Assembly: GCA_964449775.1 (NCBI GenBank) | Contig: CAYVBQ010000016.1 | Location: forward strand, 15,217 to 79,216 | DNA from: Fen-1258 sp964449775 | GTDB lineage: Bacteria; Bacteroidota; Ignavibacteria; Ignavibacteriales; Melioribacteraceae | Direction: 5' to 3' | DNA length: 64,000 nt | Part shown: positions 44,675 through 53,844 of the stretch, piece after piece | Numbering within the stretch: the first letter of the stretch is position 1 | How the letters are laid out: every line of letters begins with the position of its first letter | The notes under the pieces: generated by a model | Told to the model about the DNA's origin: nothing | Database searches by the model: none | The model's input: the letters and a program-made list of their open reading frames with translations, nothing else | Made by a program: the position numbers and the translations under genes

Positions 44675-46618
44675 TTAAACCGTCCTAAATTCTATGTTTG
44701 CGTCTTTCATCTGTAGTGCTGTATTAGTTTTTAATTGATCGTTACCACTAAACAATTTATCTAATACGATTACATTCTTTGGTTTCAACTTTAGGATACT
44801 TTCTATGGTCATAGAATCAATTGATTCTAATGCAATAACTGTTTCACCATTTGCAATTGAGTAATAATTATTTTCTTCATTGATATTATCTGTTAATTTG
44901 TAGCCGGATTTGAGTATTAGCTCATACAGTATGTTTTCTTTTTCTGAATTTGATCTTACTTGGTCATCAAATATATCAATCATCTTTTCTAAGTCTTGCT
45001 CATTTTCTATTACATCGCTTCGCCAGATTTTAAAATTGGAAGGATAGAGTTTGAAGGTACGAAAACCAAGATTGTGATTAATTACAACTTTTTCTTTATC
45101 GAAATCTAGACTAGTTTGTTTTTTCTCCGTTTTACCTTTCACGTTTGACGTTTCATTTAATTTTTTAATTACTCTTCTAATTCTTTCTTTGCAAATATCT
45201 GCTATTGTTTTATACACAGCTTTGTATGCTTCACTGCTCTCATCTGTTTTTTCCGGAAGTTGAACTAAAATAAACTTTCTGTTCCCGCCGTCTTCTTTAT
45301 TTAATTCCATTACAGCTTGAGCTGTAGTTCCGGAACCGGCGAAGAAGTCGAGAACTATTCCATCATTTTCAAGAACAACCTCAACTAGAAATTTTATTAG
45401 TTCATATGGTTTTGGAAAATCCATTATTTTTTTACCAAACATTTCAATTATTTGATCTGACCCAGTCTTAGTATTACCAACTTCATCAGGAAGAACTGTT
45501 TTGGGATGAATCGTCCCCCGTTCCTTTTCATACCATAGTATTCCTTGACTATTAAAGAAGAACTTTAAAACTTTTTGACCTTTGGAATCAAATGTTTCTT
45601 TACCATCCAACCAAGAAAGTATTTGGTTTCTCATTGCCCAACCCGCAGAAATCGTAACAGGATTTTTAAGTTTCCCATCTTCGAAAACCATTTTGTCATT
45701 TTTTATAAATTCTTTTTCCGATCCACCAATTTCATTTTCAAACTCAGCTTTATCACCTTCGAATTCCATCCCAATGGGAAATGTAATTTCGCTCTCTGGA
45801 TTATCGGCTGAAATTTTCTTTAGCGCACCATGTCTTATTGTACCGCCATTATTATCACTGAAATATTTCAAACTCTCCTTTAATTTTGAAAAAGATAGAA
45901 CGTACTCATGAGAGCCCGTAAAGTGACCAGCTTGTGAACCGCTTCTTAAGTTCCAGATGAGTTGTGCTAAAAAATTATCTTCACCAAAAATCTCATTCAT
46001 AATCATACGAAGGTTGTGGACTTCGTTATCATCAATAGATACAAAAATAACTCCATCATCACGCAGTAAATTCCGCGCAAGGTAAAGACGGGGATACATC
46101 ATACTCAACCAATTGCTGTGGTAGTGTCCGCTATCTTTACTATTTTTTCTAAACATTCCTTCCTTTAATAAAAATCCTTCTTCATCTTTATCACCAATTC
46201 GCTTAAGGTATTCATCTTTAGATTCGGCAAAGCGGTCGGGATAAATGAAGCTATCGCTGCCGGTGTTGTAAGGAGGATCTATGTAAATCATTTTTATTTT
46301 ACCAAAGTAAGACTTTTGCAGAACCTTGAGGACTTCGAGGTTCTCTCCTTCAATAAAAATGTTTCCGGAAGAATCGAAATTGATAGAGCTAACTTTATCA
46401 GGTATTAATGTAGCAGAAGTTCTTTGCTGTAAAACCCTAAACACTTCGGATTTACCAGCCCAATTGAGGTGATATCTTTCTTGGCTAAAATTAAGATCAT
46501 CCCCCAAAACAGCTTTTAACTTTTCCCAATCAATTTTCTCTTCCGTAAAAGTTTCCGGATAAAGTTCTTTTAGTTTGGAAAATTTTTCGGAAAGGATATC
46601 TAATGATTTACCGTCCAT
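44675..46618 (-). CDS. mod: Type III DNA methyltransferase, Mod subunit
   Basis: A 647-aa beta-class adenine-N6 methyltransferase. Motif IV DPPYNTG is at about residues 114-120, followed by WLSMMYPRLYLARNLLRDDG and VFVSIDDNEV (V-VI). After a target-recognition region of about 230 residues comes motif I in LDFFAGSGTTAQAVMELN near 430. Order IV then I is that of type III Mod. It recognises and methylates the site for the whole complex. The gene is first of the defence set; the stop lies 1 nt before the SIR2 ATG. Confidence 0.92.
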   Translation of the reverse strand: MDGKSLDILSEKFSKLKELYPETFTEEKIDWEKLKAVLGDDLNFSQERYHLNWAGKSEVFRVLQQRTSATLIPDKVSSINFDSSGNIFIEGENLEVLKVLQKSYFGKIKMIYIDPPYNTGSDSFIYPDRFAESKDEYLKRIGDKDEEGFLLKEGMFRKNSKDSGHYHSNWLSMMYPRLYLARNLLRDDGVIFVSIDDNEVHNLRMIMNEIFGEDNFLAQLIWNLRSGSQAGHFTGSHEYVLSFSKLKESLKYFSDNNGGTIRHGALKKISADNPESEITFPIGMEFEGDKAEFENEIGGSEKEFIKNDKMVFEDGKLKNPVTISAGWAMRNQILSWLDGKETFDSKGQKVLKFFFNSQGILWYEKERGTIHPKTVLPDEVGNTKTGSDQIIEMFGKKIMDFPKPYELIKFLVEVVLENDGIVLDFFAGSGTTAQAVMELNKEDGGNRKFILVQLPEKTDESSEAYKAVYKTIADICKERIRRVIKKLNETSNVKGKTEKKQTSLDFDKEKVVINHNLGFRTFKLYPSNFKIWRSDVIENEQDLEKMIDIFDDQVRSNSEKENILYELILKSGYKLTDNINEENNYYSIANGETVIALESIDSMTIESILKLKPKNVIVLDKLFSGNDQLKTNTALQMKDANIEFRTV

Positions 46619-46774
46619 ATGTCCATTCTTAATTAAGGAAGAAAATTTTCAATAGAATTTAATACTAATTCGTATAGAAATAAATTGTTTTCTAAAATTA
46701 AACGGCGGGGCAATTAGCCCCGCCGCTAATTATTCTTTGCATGTTCCATTGGCTTCTTTGCTTTTGCATTTTTA

Positions 46775-46802
46775 GTAGAGACGGGATATATCCCGTCTCT
46801 AC
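46775..46802. repeat. Perfect 28-bp palindrome
   Basis: GTAGAGACGGGATA is followed directly by its exact complement TATCCCGTCTCTAC, a 14+14 perfect palindrome between mod and the 230-aa gene. Palindromes of the form GTAGAGACG...CGTCTCTAC occur as dispersed intergenic repeats in several bacterial phyla. No poly-T follows, so it is not a typical terminator. Confidence 0.7.
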
Positions 46803-46825
46803 AATTACATTTTCAGTCTTACCAT

Positions 46826-47518
46826 TCACGGTGTTGGTGGAGTTGGCGGAGTTGGACCTTCATCATGTCCTAATCCTAAATCCTTTATCACTCTGGCTGA
46901 CCGGTATTGATCATAGAACATTTTATTGCCGGCTTTAAAATTTTCCATCAATGCGTCAATTTCTGTTTTTAAAACAAAATCTGCTTGATCAAACAATTGC
47001 GATAATGTTTGACGGGTTGCGCTCTTCGTTGCAAAGCTTGTATCCTTCACACTCAAAGCTGCTTCATATTCAACTATTTTATTCAACAGATCCGTTACCT
47101 TGGTACTAGTAATTCCGAAATCTGCAAGCACTGCAATGTTAGTATCTAACAACCCATAAATTGATCTTGCTTTACTTATCAGATCGGTATCACGCAATTT
47201 TTCTAATCCATTTCTAGTCACTTTGCTTTTCGCCTTTATCTCCTCAATTTTATTTCGGCTTGCATAAGCGTAAAGTGAATCAGCAAGTGGTATTACTACA
47301 TTAAGCAATTCATCTTCAACAAGATTCTTCGCTTTAGTCTTTCCTTTTGTGCTTGTTGTGAATTCCATATCTCTAACGGAAATATCCGATACAAGGGATT
47401 TGAAATTGGTCACTGCACTGATTAGTGCAGGTAATGTTGAAACAACACTTTGGTTTTCATCGAGGACAGAAATTACCACACGGTAGGCAGAGAACTTATT
47501 TTCTTCTGCTTTGGTCAT
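46826..47518 (-). CDS. Uncharacterised 230-aa helical protein with PTPP tail
   Basis: I do not recognise this protein. It has no signal peptide or transmembrane helix; most of its length is predicted helical (VSTLPALISAVTNFKSLVSD, then VVIPLADSLYAYASRNKIEE, then LLDTNIAVLADFGITSTKVT). It ends GPTPPTPPTP, a short proline tail. AGAGAGG lies 8 nt before ATG 47518. It stands alone between the defence operon and a repeat-rich, hairpin-rich accessory stretch. A structural or partner role is possible, but nothing in the sequence shows a function. Confidence 0.6.
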   Translation of the reverse strand: MTKAEENKFSAYRVVISVLDENQSVVSTLPALISAVTNFKSLVSDISVRDMEFTTSTKGKTKAKNLVEDELLNVVIPLADSLYAYASRNKIEEIKAKSKVTRNGLEKLRDTDLISKARSIYGLLDTNIAVLADFGITSTKVTDLLNKIVEYEAALSVKDTSFATKSATRQTLSQLFDQADFVLKTEIDALMENFKAGNKMFYDQYRSARVIKDLGLGHDEGPTPPTPPTP

Positions 47519-47532
47519 ATCGAACCTCTCTT

Positions 47533-47679
47533 TTAGTGTTTATTTAGTTGATTCTGCCATTTTGGCAGATTTTTCTTCATTTCTTTACTCTCTTCCTTCA
47601 TTTCGCTAAATCTATCGGGCATTTCGTAACTTAATCCCAAAAAATTCATTAGGAATGAATTTTTTGCCGAAGGCCGCAT
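47533..47679 (-). CDS. Small ORF of heptad repeats (possible gene remnant)
   Basis: 48 codons from ATG 47679 (alternatives ATG 47649, 47622), ending 14 nt before the 230-aa gene. The C-terminal part reads as 7-residue units: YEMPDRF, SEMKEES, KEMKKNL, PKWQNQL. Codons repeat GAAATGAAG every 21 nt. No strong ribosome-binding site. It may be a short leader, or the surviving end of a larger heptad-repeat gene whose upstream part decayed into the 42-nt array at 47843-48094. Confidence 0.4.
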   Translation of the reverse strand: MRPSAKNSFLMNFLGLSYEMPDRFSEMKEESKEMKKNLPKWQNQLNKH

Positions 47680-47842
47680 GTAAAACGTTATAGAATAATA
47701 CGTTTTACTGCGGGATTAACCCCGCAAACATGTAACTTATTATTACAAGAATTGAAAATTGAGAAGCGTGGCTAACACAAGTTAACATATTTAGTTACAG
47801 TTTGCGGAGCGGAGCGCAAATTATTCTATTGAATAATTTGGG
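47640..47842. other. Cluster of strong hairpins
   Basis: Successive inverted repeats: AAAAATTCATT/AATGAATTTTT at about 47640-47665; GTAAAACGT/ACGTTTTAC near 47680-47708 with an inner TTAT/ATAA; GCGGG/CCCGC just after; TTGCG/CGCAA near 47801-47818; and a 10-bp CAAATTATTC/GAATAATTTG at 47817-47840. The first two overlap the end of the small ORF region. They could be a structured RNA or a recombination site; nothing decides. Confidence 0.45.
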
Positions 47843-48094
47843 TTAATTTTGATTTTCCGCATATTGCATTTCTCATCACGGTAATTCATTTTGGTTTTTC
47901 TCACATCACATTCAGCTTTTCGCCGCTTCATTTTGATTTTTCGCAAACTGCACACTTCATTTCACCGCTTCATTTCGGTTTTTCGCAATTTACATTAAGC
48001 TGTTCGATAATTCATTTTGACATTTCATCAGTTGAGTTCCCTATTTCGCTAAATGTTTTTTTCATTTCCCCGGCTTAGCTGCGCATTACTTAAA
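47843..48094. repeat. Degenerate 42-nt tandem repeat array (six units, 21-nt sub-period)
   Basis: Five units of exactly 42 nt start at 47843, 47885, 47927, 47969 and 48011, four of them with TTCATTTYG at the start; a sixth, more worn, starts at 48053. Each splits into two 21-nt halves. Read on the minus strand they give 7-codon units of the type xE(M/K)xK, with a TGA in the same place every second heptad. Units are too divergent, and lack constant repeats with variable spacers, to be CRISPR. Confidence 0.7.
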
Positions 48095-48453
48095 ATCAGT
48101 TGCCCAAAACGGAAATCTTGAATACAATTCCTTAAATGGAATCTATCTTCTTTGAAGATGAGTTTTACTTTTTGCAGTACAGTTTTGGAAGGTACAAATT
48201 TGGAAGGTCCTCCTCCCTAAACAATATTTTTATTTTCTTTTTTACGAACAGAAATTTAGCGGCAGGTAACCTTAATTCCCGCTCATATTATTTTCCGGCA
48301 ACGTTAAGAAATTCTATAAAGGATGAGAAATTATCTGCCGAAAGATAAGAATCAGTTTTTAAATTGCAAATCCCGTAATTGATCTCTTTAGATATTCTTT
48401 TCAGCCCTCTCCAACGGCAAAATCTTTAATAATTACTCTATTTTTTTTCACAA
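48095..48453. other. Gene-free stretch
   Basis: About 360 bases between the tandem array and the C25 peptidase. AT-rich, no convincing ORF on either strand, no tRNA and no strong hairpin; the poly-T run near 48440-48447 may end transcription from the left. Confidence 0.3.
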
Positions 48454-51400
48454 CTAACGAACAACCGCCAATTTCTGCGTTATCTGCGTGATCTCGCTCC
48501 CCTTCCTTAAAATAAACTTGTAGAGATAGACACCGTTTGCTATTAAATCGCCATCAACATCACGTCCATCCCAAAATATTTTGTTAAAATCGTATTTCAG
48601 TTCCCCCGAAGTAAATTTGAACTCTTTAATTATTCGTCCGTTAATAGTAAATATTTTTATTTTCAGTTCATCGGGTATTTGAGTCAGCTTAAAAGTGAAG
48701 TATGTATCATCCTTAAAAGGATTGGGATAGTTGTAAACACTCAGTAGCTGCATCTCTTTATTAACAGAAAATTTTCTTACTACTCCGGCTGTATCTATTA
48801 TTTGTCCGGTAGCGTTTTTACCTAAAACCTTTAATGTGTATTGACCGTTTTCTAGAGTAGGTTTATAATCAACGCTAAATTTTGGATTATTGGATGAATA
48901 TGAATAAGTGATTGACGGATTATTCGAAAAGTATATTCTCCTATTGTTAAGGAATAATTGCACTGCCGATGTATCATTAATCGGCAAAAGAGATTGATCG
49001 TTAAGTTCAATTTTTATATTGGGATTAGGTGAAATATAATCGCCGTTGATGATATCGTTCCCGTCGAACGTAAGTTTTAATAATGCCTGCTTTGTATTCG
49101 GTTTAACATAAATTGGAACAGAGTAAAAGTTATTGTCCTTGTACAGTTCCGTTATCTTATTCTCTGGATCGATATTAATATTGAGTAGCAGCTGTCCTGT
49201 AACATTTGCGGTATTATAATTAACATTAAACTGCTTGTATTTATCCGCCCCTATAGAATCAACATTCTGCTCTAATATTTTTTCTCGTGAGTTGTCTTTC
49301 TTAATTAATTCAACATTCACCTTAAAATTTTCCGCGCGAGATTCACTAACATTGTAAACTTTAAAAGAGAGATTTGCGGTTTCTCCCTGCTCTACCGTGT
49401 CTTTTGCAATAGATACAACCTGATAGTTGGTTACAAGTTCTGGAAGTAATGTAAAATTAACACCGGCAGATTTTAATACCGGCGATTCTTTCTTTTCATT
49501 CGAAAAAAACTTAGCTAATAATTTCATATTTGGGTATTGGCCTGCATTGATATGAGAAAGTGAAGAAGCGCCTCCACTTAATATTAACGATTTCAATGTA
49601 TCTAATCTTCCATCCCGCGTTGAACCGATAGGATAAAGTTTTAATGATGTGCCCTGCGGCTGATTAGTAATAATTGAAACATCATGCCACTTTGCAGAAT
49701 TTTTAATAAGAGGGAAAACAACATAACCGGAATCTGCTAAAACCTCTTTGCTTAGTTCAATTATTGCTTGTCCCTCAAAAAGTTTTTTATGGACTTCCGG
49801 AACAGAGCCCTTTGTAGCCCCTTTCTTACCTATTATAGACCACGATTCTCTATACATAACATTGTTAATGAACTGGCTGCCAAGCGTTTCGATTGCTTTT
49901 CTAACCGGAGTGCCGCTGCTAAATCCTAAAACGGACTGAGCACCGTCATCGCAGATTGCCAACGCTATTAAAGTATTTTTTGGCAATGATTCTATATAAT
50001 CTTTTAATTCAGGGCCAGACTTTTCTGCCGGATATAAAAAATACTTGAACGAATGTGGAATTAGAGTTAGAGTATCAATTAAAGCGGTAGCTATTCCCCA
50101 AAAATATGTGTTTGGAAAAACTTCTTTTAAATTGAGTGATAATGATGCGAATGAACCTGCGGTTTGACCGGAAGAAATTAGTTTTAACGAATTTCTATTT
50201 TTTTGTAAAACCCAATTGCTTTTGCTAGAATCAAATTCAACTGAGTTATTAACAAATTCTTCTTTATTGGAATTATCATCAGCATACCACTTAAAATTGG
50301 TTTGAATATTCTTGAATGAGTGTACTTCAGACCAAACAGAGGTTGAAGCATTTGTTTTGGCTTTCCAATAATAACGACTGTTAGAAATTAGATTTGGTAA
50401 GTTGACTTTTGTAATTAGCGTGTCAAGAGTTTTATCAATTCTAATTTGATTATCAAAATTTTTGTCTAAAGATAGCACCAGATTAAGTTGGTCTTCGTTT
50501 TTATTAAAAACTTTATTAGGATTAATCAGCTTTAATATTTTTCGAGAAGATAAATAGTTTATATCGTAATCTAATAACTTAAAAGCGCTCGAATAAACAT
50601 TGAAAGAATAACTTGCTGTATTATCATTTTCGTTAAGCTCCGTTATTTTATTTAGCGGATCTAAAACAATCTCAATTTTATGAATGCCGGGCAGTCTTGT
50701 AACTGGTATCTTAAATGCAACCTCATCATTAAAGAGCGGTGAATTAATTTTAATTGTTTTTGCAAATGTCTTAATACCTTCAATGCTAACTTGAATACTA
50801 ATATCTAATTTATCATCCGGCGCTCTTCCTAAATTTTTAATAATCAGCTTAACAGATGCAGAATCCATTGAATCATTTACATTTTCAGTAATCATTAGAA
50901 ATGATTTATTATCAATGTAGAAGTTTGGTTTTGGCGGGATTGGCAGAGATATTATTGGATCGCCAAAAAGTAAATTACAATAAGCAAAAACTAAGTTTAC
51001 ATTGCTAACACCCGTGGTTTGTAATTGCCTTATCTTAGCCAAATAATGAGCTTTACCAACATTTAGTACTGAATCCTGTAAAAACTGTTTATAGAAAAGA
51101 AGCGGAAAACCAGTAGATGTTGAAAGATAACCCCAGCTTGTATTTCCTAAATAGTTTATTGCCTGCCCGTTATTACTTCCGCTAATAAAAAGTTCTCCGA
51201 AAGCGTCTATATCGGGTTCGGCAAATTTTCCGGTAGAGCAGCCAAAATCTGATACTAAAGGATTTCGATCGGGATAATTATTTTTTAAATCCTCAACTTT
51301 TGTTATCCCGTTATCCCAGGTTTGAGTTCCGCTGTGTCCCACATAAGATATAATTACGGCTCCGCTTTCAATTGCATTTTTAATTTCTTCTGTAGAGTAA

Positions 51401-53844
51401 TCTCCAAAATTCGAGGCGGGTTTAATTGTTTTGTAGAAATGTTTTGAAGTTCCACCGATTGGTTTAGGAAGAATGTAATTGTTATTGATATCGTCGTTAA
51501 CTTTTTTTATTTGAGCAAGTTCACTTGGTTTTTGAGTATCTCCGCCGCTGAATAAGAGATAGGATTTATTCCATACATCAAAATCTTTTTTAATATAATT
51601 CTTATGCTTATTCAAGTAAAACAATACTTGTTCGTTATTTATAGCGGGTATTCTGCCAACATACATTTGTGGTGCTGGAATATTTGTATCATCAAAAACG
51701 GTAAACCATACATCACTTACCGGGTTGCCGAATGATGGAACAAAATTTTTCTTTCTAATTGAAGGCACCGGTGTATGCACATTTTTGTAATCGTAATTAG
51801 CATCGCCAATAATTAAAAGATAACTTGGTTTGGGAGATAACCAATTATTATATGCATACTTTAAAAATTCCTTTATTGATTCTGCGGTGAGCATACCATA
51901 AGAATATTCATCATAAATATCTTCAGTAAAAACAAGCTGAGTTCTTAACCGGTAATTATTAGAAATGAATTTTTGATATTCTGTAGCTGATTGTAAAAAA
52001 GATTTCTCTGTTATAATGATATAATCGGCGCTTCTATTTTTATCTCTGAGGTTTGCAAATTTTTTCAGATGAGTAAATATCGGTTTTCTTGCCCTGTCTT
52101 TATTGATCACCAAATACTTGTTCCCACCATCAACAGAATCAACAAAAACAATTTCGTTCCTGCTTTTATTTTGAATTATATTTTCAAATATTTTAAATGA
52201 AGGTGAAATTCTATACACTAATATATTTGCGGCATCATCTTTAATATTTTCTATTTTGATTGCTCGCACCGCTTTTGCTATTTCATCGGGGATTGTTATT
52301 AGAATGGAATCATTTTCCGCAACATTTTTTTTAAGATATTCTATATCAACCCAATCAACAAGCGATTGTTGAAAAGAAGCTTTTGTAGGCATACCAAAAA
52401 TTCTAAAAACATTGCTTCCTTCCTTTAATAGTGAAGATGGAAATTTTGAAATTAGGTTAACAGTTTCTCTGTAATTGTAGGTAAGAGTATCTTGAAAAGT
52501 TGCAGAGTTTAGCGAAACTCCGTTTTTGTGAGCCCTTGTTTGAATATCCGCAGCATTACTAATTAATCGAACGTAACTTTTTACTTCAGAATTTGGAAGA
52601 ATATTTTTGGCAGTAAAGTTAATACTTTGACTTCCCGAACTTCCCGTTACTAACCAAGTCCAAACTTTGTTTTCCTGCCAATATGGAAGCTGCACTCGCG
52701 GGTCAACCGAATCATAATACCATAATCGCTTATCTTCTTCAAAATGTAATTTTACCAGAGTAGAAGAAACTGTGTCTGTTTGTATTACATGGGATGAATT
52801 GTCAATTGGAACTCTTTTGCCTAATTCTCCACCCCAGCTTAACCATACGACTGTCGTGTCAGTGTACCTATTCATAAAATTCAAATAATCAGTGCCCCTT
52901 GGAACAATTTGACGGTAATTTTTCGAATCATAATTTTTTTCACAATAGAATTCTATGTAATCGCTGATATCAAAAGATAAATCATTTTCGCCGTGAAGAT
53001 AAATTGGGATTTGATTTCCTTTATAAAACATTTTGATCGTTTTTGGGTTTATTGCGGCTGGATTAGTTCCATAGTTGATAAAATCAGAGAAAGTAATTCT
53101 ATACAAGCCATCATTAGCTATTTTTAATTTGATATATTCTTTGGAATAATCGATCCACGAAGAAGTTGGATCATCGTTCAATATTTCTCTCTCTGAACGA
53201 TATTCTTTAGCTTGATCGTAATTTAATATTATCGAGTTCAACTCACTAAAAAACTTATCGGGAGAGCTATTCACTTTTTTATAAGGTTTTTTGTCAATAA
53301 ACTCTATCTGAAGCTGAGCATTTAGTATTTCGGATACTTCTCTGCTTTTCCAATTATACTTATGAGTATTTACTTTAATTACAGCGCAATAAAAATCACG
53401 CAGCCATGTATAACCAACTAACTCAACATCATTTGAAGGATATGTTTCGTCTAAAAAATAGTTAGGAGATAATTCAGCTTTTTTATAATTCAATGTAGAA
53501 TCATTTACCAATTCTACAGTTGGATTGATTTGAACTTCTGCGTTAGAAAATACATTTCGTTCAATATCTTTTAACAAAACTTTTGCTTTACTATATGGCG
53601 GTATTGCCACAAAGAATGTTTTTGAAGGAAGTGCGGGCGCTCCAGGCTTACTCTCATCAATGCTTGGAAACAAATGCGAGGAGTTTGTAATAAGATTGTT
53701 TGATATAGAATCTTCAGAAAAATTAAATTGAATATGAACCTTTTCTTGCGAGCTGTAAATTATCTTTTGATGTTGGCTAAAAACTGGTGAGACAAGAAAA
53801 ACGAAGAAGAAAGAGATTTGAAAAAATCTAATAATGTTTTTCAT
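48454..53844 (-). CDS. Gingipain-family (C25) cysteine peptidase, PorU-like, with FlgD-type C-terminus
   Basis: A 1796-aa secreted protein; signal peptide ends near PVFSQ (residue 24). Residues about 25-210 form a beta-rich prodomain. The C25 domain (about 630-1010) contains PSYLLIIGDANYDYKN, AINNEQVLFYLNKH, the catalytic His in ISYVGHSGTQTWDN and Cys in SDFGCSTGKFAEPD. CARDB-like beta domains follow (NENDNTASYSFNV, ITELYKDNNFYSV), then a FlgD/T9SS-type sorting domain: YNYPNPFKDDTYFTF to LAVVR. PorU removes sorting domains of T9SS cargo at the cell surface; this protein resembles it but carries its own sorting-type domain and extra modules, so it may instead be a C25 cargo protease. It overlaps the WecG-type gene by 17 nt. 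Confidence 0.82.
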   Translation of the reverse strand: MKNIIRFFQISFFFVFLVSPVFSQHQKIIYSSQEKVHIQFNFSEDSISNNLITNSSHLFPSIDESKPGAPALPSKTFFVAIPPYSKAKVLLKDIERNVFSNAEVQINPTVELVNDSTLNYKKAELSPNYFLDETYPSNDVELVGYTWLRDFYCAVIKVNTHKYNWKSREVSEILNAQLQIEFIDKKPYKKVNSSPDKFFSELNSIILNYDQAKEYRSEREILNDDPTSSWIDYSKEYIKLKIANDGLYRITFSDFINYGTNPAAINPKTIKMFYKGNQIPIYLHGENDLSFDISDYIEFYCEKNYDSKNYRQIVPRGTDYLNFMNRYTDTTVVWLSWGGELGKRVPIDNSSHVIQTDTVSSTLVKLHFEEDKRLWYYDSVDPRVQLPYWQENKVWTWLVTGSSGSQSINFTAKNILPNSEVKSYVRLISNAADIQTRAHKNGVSLNSATFQDTLTYNYRETVNLISKFPSSLLKEGSNVFRIFGMPTKASFQQSLVDWVDIEYLKKNVAENDSILITIPDEIAKAVRAIKIENIKDDAANILVYRISPSFKIFENIIQNKSRNEIVFVDSVDGGNKYLVINKDRARKPIFTHLKKFANLRDKNRSADYIIITEKSFLQSATEYQKFISNNYRLRTQLVFTEDIYDEYSYGMLTAESIKEFLKYAYNNWLSPKPSYLLIIGDANYDYKNVHTPVPSIRKKNFVPSFGNPVSDVWFTVFDDTNIPAPQMYVGRIPAINNEQVLFYLNKHKNYIKKDFDVWNKSYLLFSGGDTQKPSELAQIKKVNDDINNNYILPKPIGGTSKHFYKTIKPASNFGDYSTEEIKNAIESGAVIISYVGHSGTQTWDNGITKVEDLKNNYPDRNPLVSDFGCSTGKFAEPDIDAFGELFISGSNNGQAINYLGNTSWGYLSTSTGFPLLFYKQFLQDSVLNVGKAHYLAKIRQLQTTGVSNVNLVFAYCNLLFGDPIISLPIPPKPNFYIDNKSFLMITENVNDSMDSASVKLIIKNLGRAPDDKLDISIQVSIEGIKTFAKTIKINSPLFNDEVAFKIPVTRLPGIHKIEIVLDPLNKITELNENDNTASYSFNVYSSAFKLLDYDINYLSSRKILKLINPNKVFNKNEDQLNLVLSLDKNFDNQIRIDKTLDTLITKVNLPNLISNSRYYWKAKTNASTSVWSEVHSFKNIQTNFKWYADDNSNKEEFVNNSVEFDSSKSNWVLQKNRNSLKLISSGQTAGSFASLSLNLKEVFPNTYFWGIATALIDTLTLIPHSFKYFLYPAEKSGPELKDYIESLPKNTLIALAICDDGAQSVLGFSSGTPVRKAIETLGSQFINNVMYRESWSIIGKKGATKGSVPEVHKKLFEGQAIIELSKEVLADSGYVVFPLIKNSAKWHDVSIITNQPQGTSLKLYPIGSTRDGRLDTLKSLILSGGASSLSHINAGQYPNMKLLAKFFSNEKKESPVLKSAGVNFTLLPELVTNYQVVSIAKDTVEQGETANLSFKVYNVSESRAENFKVNVELIKKDNSREKILEQNVDSIGADKYKQFNVNYNTANVTGQLLLNINIDPENKITELYKDNNFYSVPIYVKPNTKQALLKLTFDGNDIINGDYISPNPNIKIELNDQSLLPINDTSAVQLFLNNRRIYFSNNPSITYSYSSNNPKFSVDYKPTLENGQYTLKVLGKNATGQIIDTAGVVRKFSVNKEMQLLSVYNYPNPFKDDTYFTFKLTQIPDELKIKIFTINGRIIKEFKFTSGELKYDFNKIFWDGRDVDGDLIANGVYLYKFILRKGSEITQITQKLAVVR

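Noticed and set aside
47760..47842. Integron attC site
   Set aside because: GTTAAC and GCTAAC bases are present but the R'/R'' consensus and spacing do not fit, and no integron integrase is in the window.
47843..48094. CRISPR array
   Set aside because: The whole 42-nt unit repeats with gradual divergence; there are no constant repeats with unique spacers and no cas genes.
48136..48348. Plus-strand ORF of 70 codons
   Set aside because: Composition rich in Phe/Ser from AT-rich DNA, no ribosome-binding site, no similarity I recognise.
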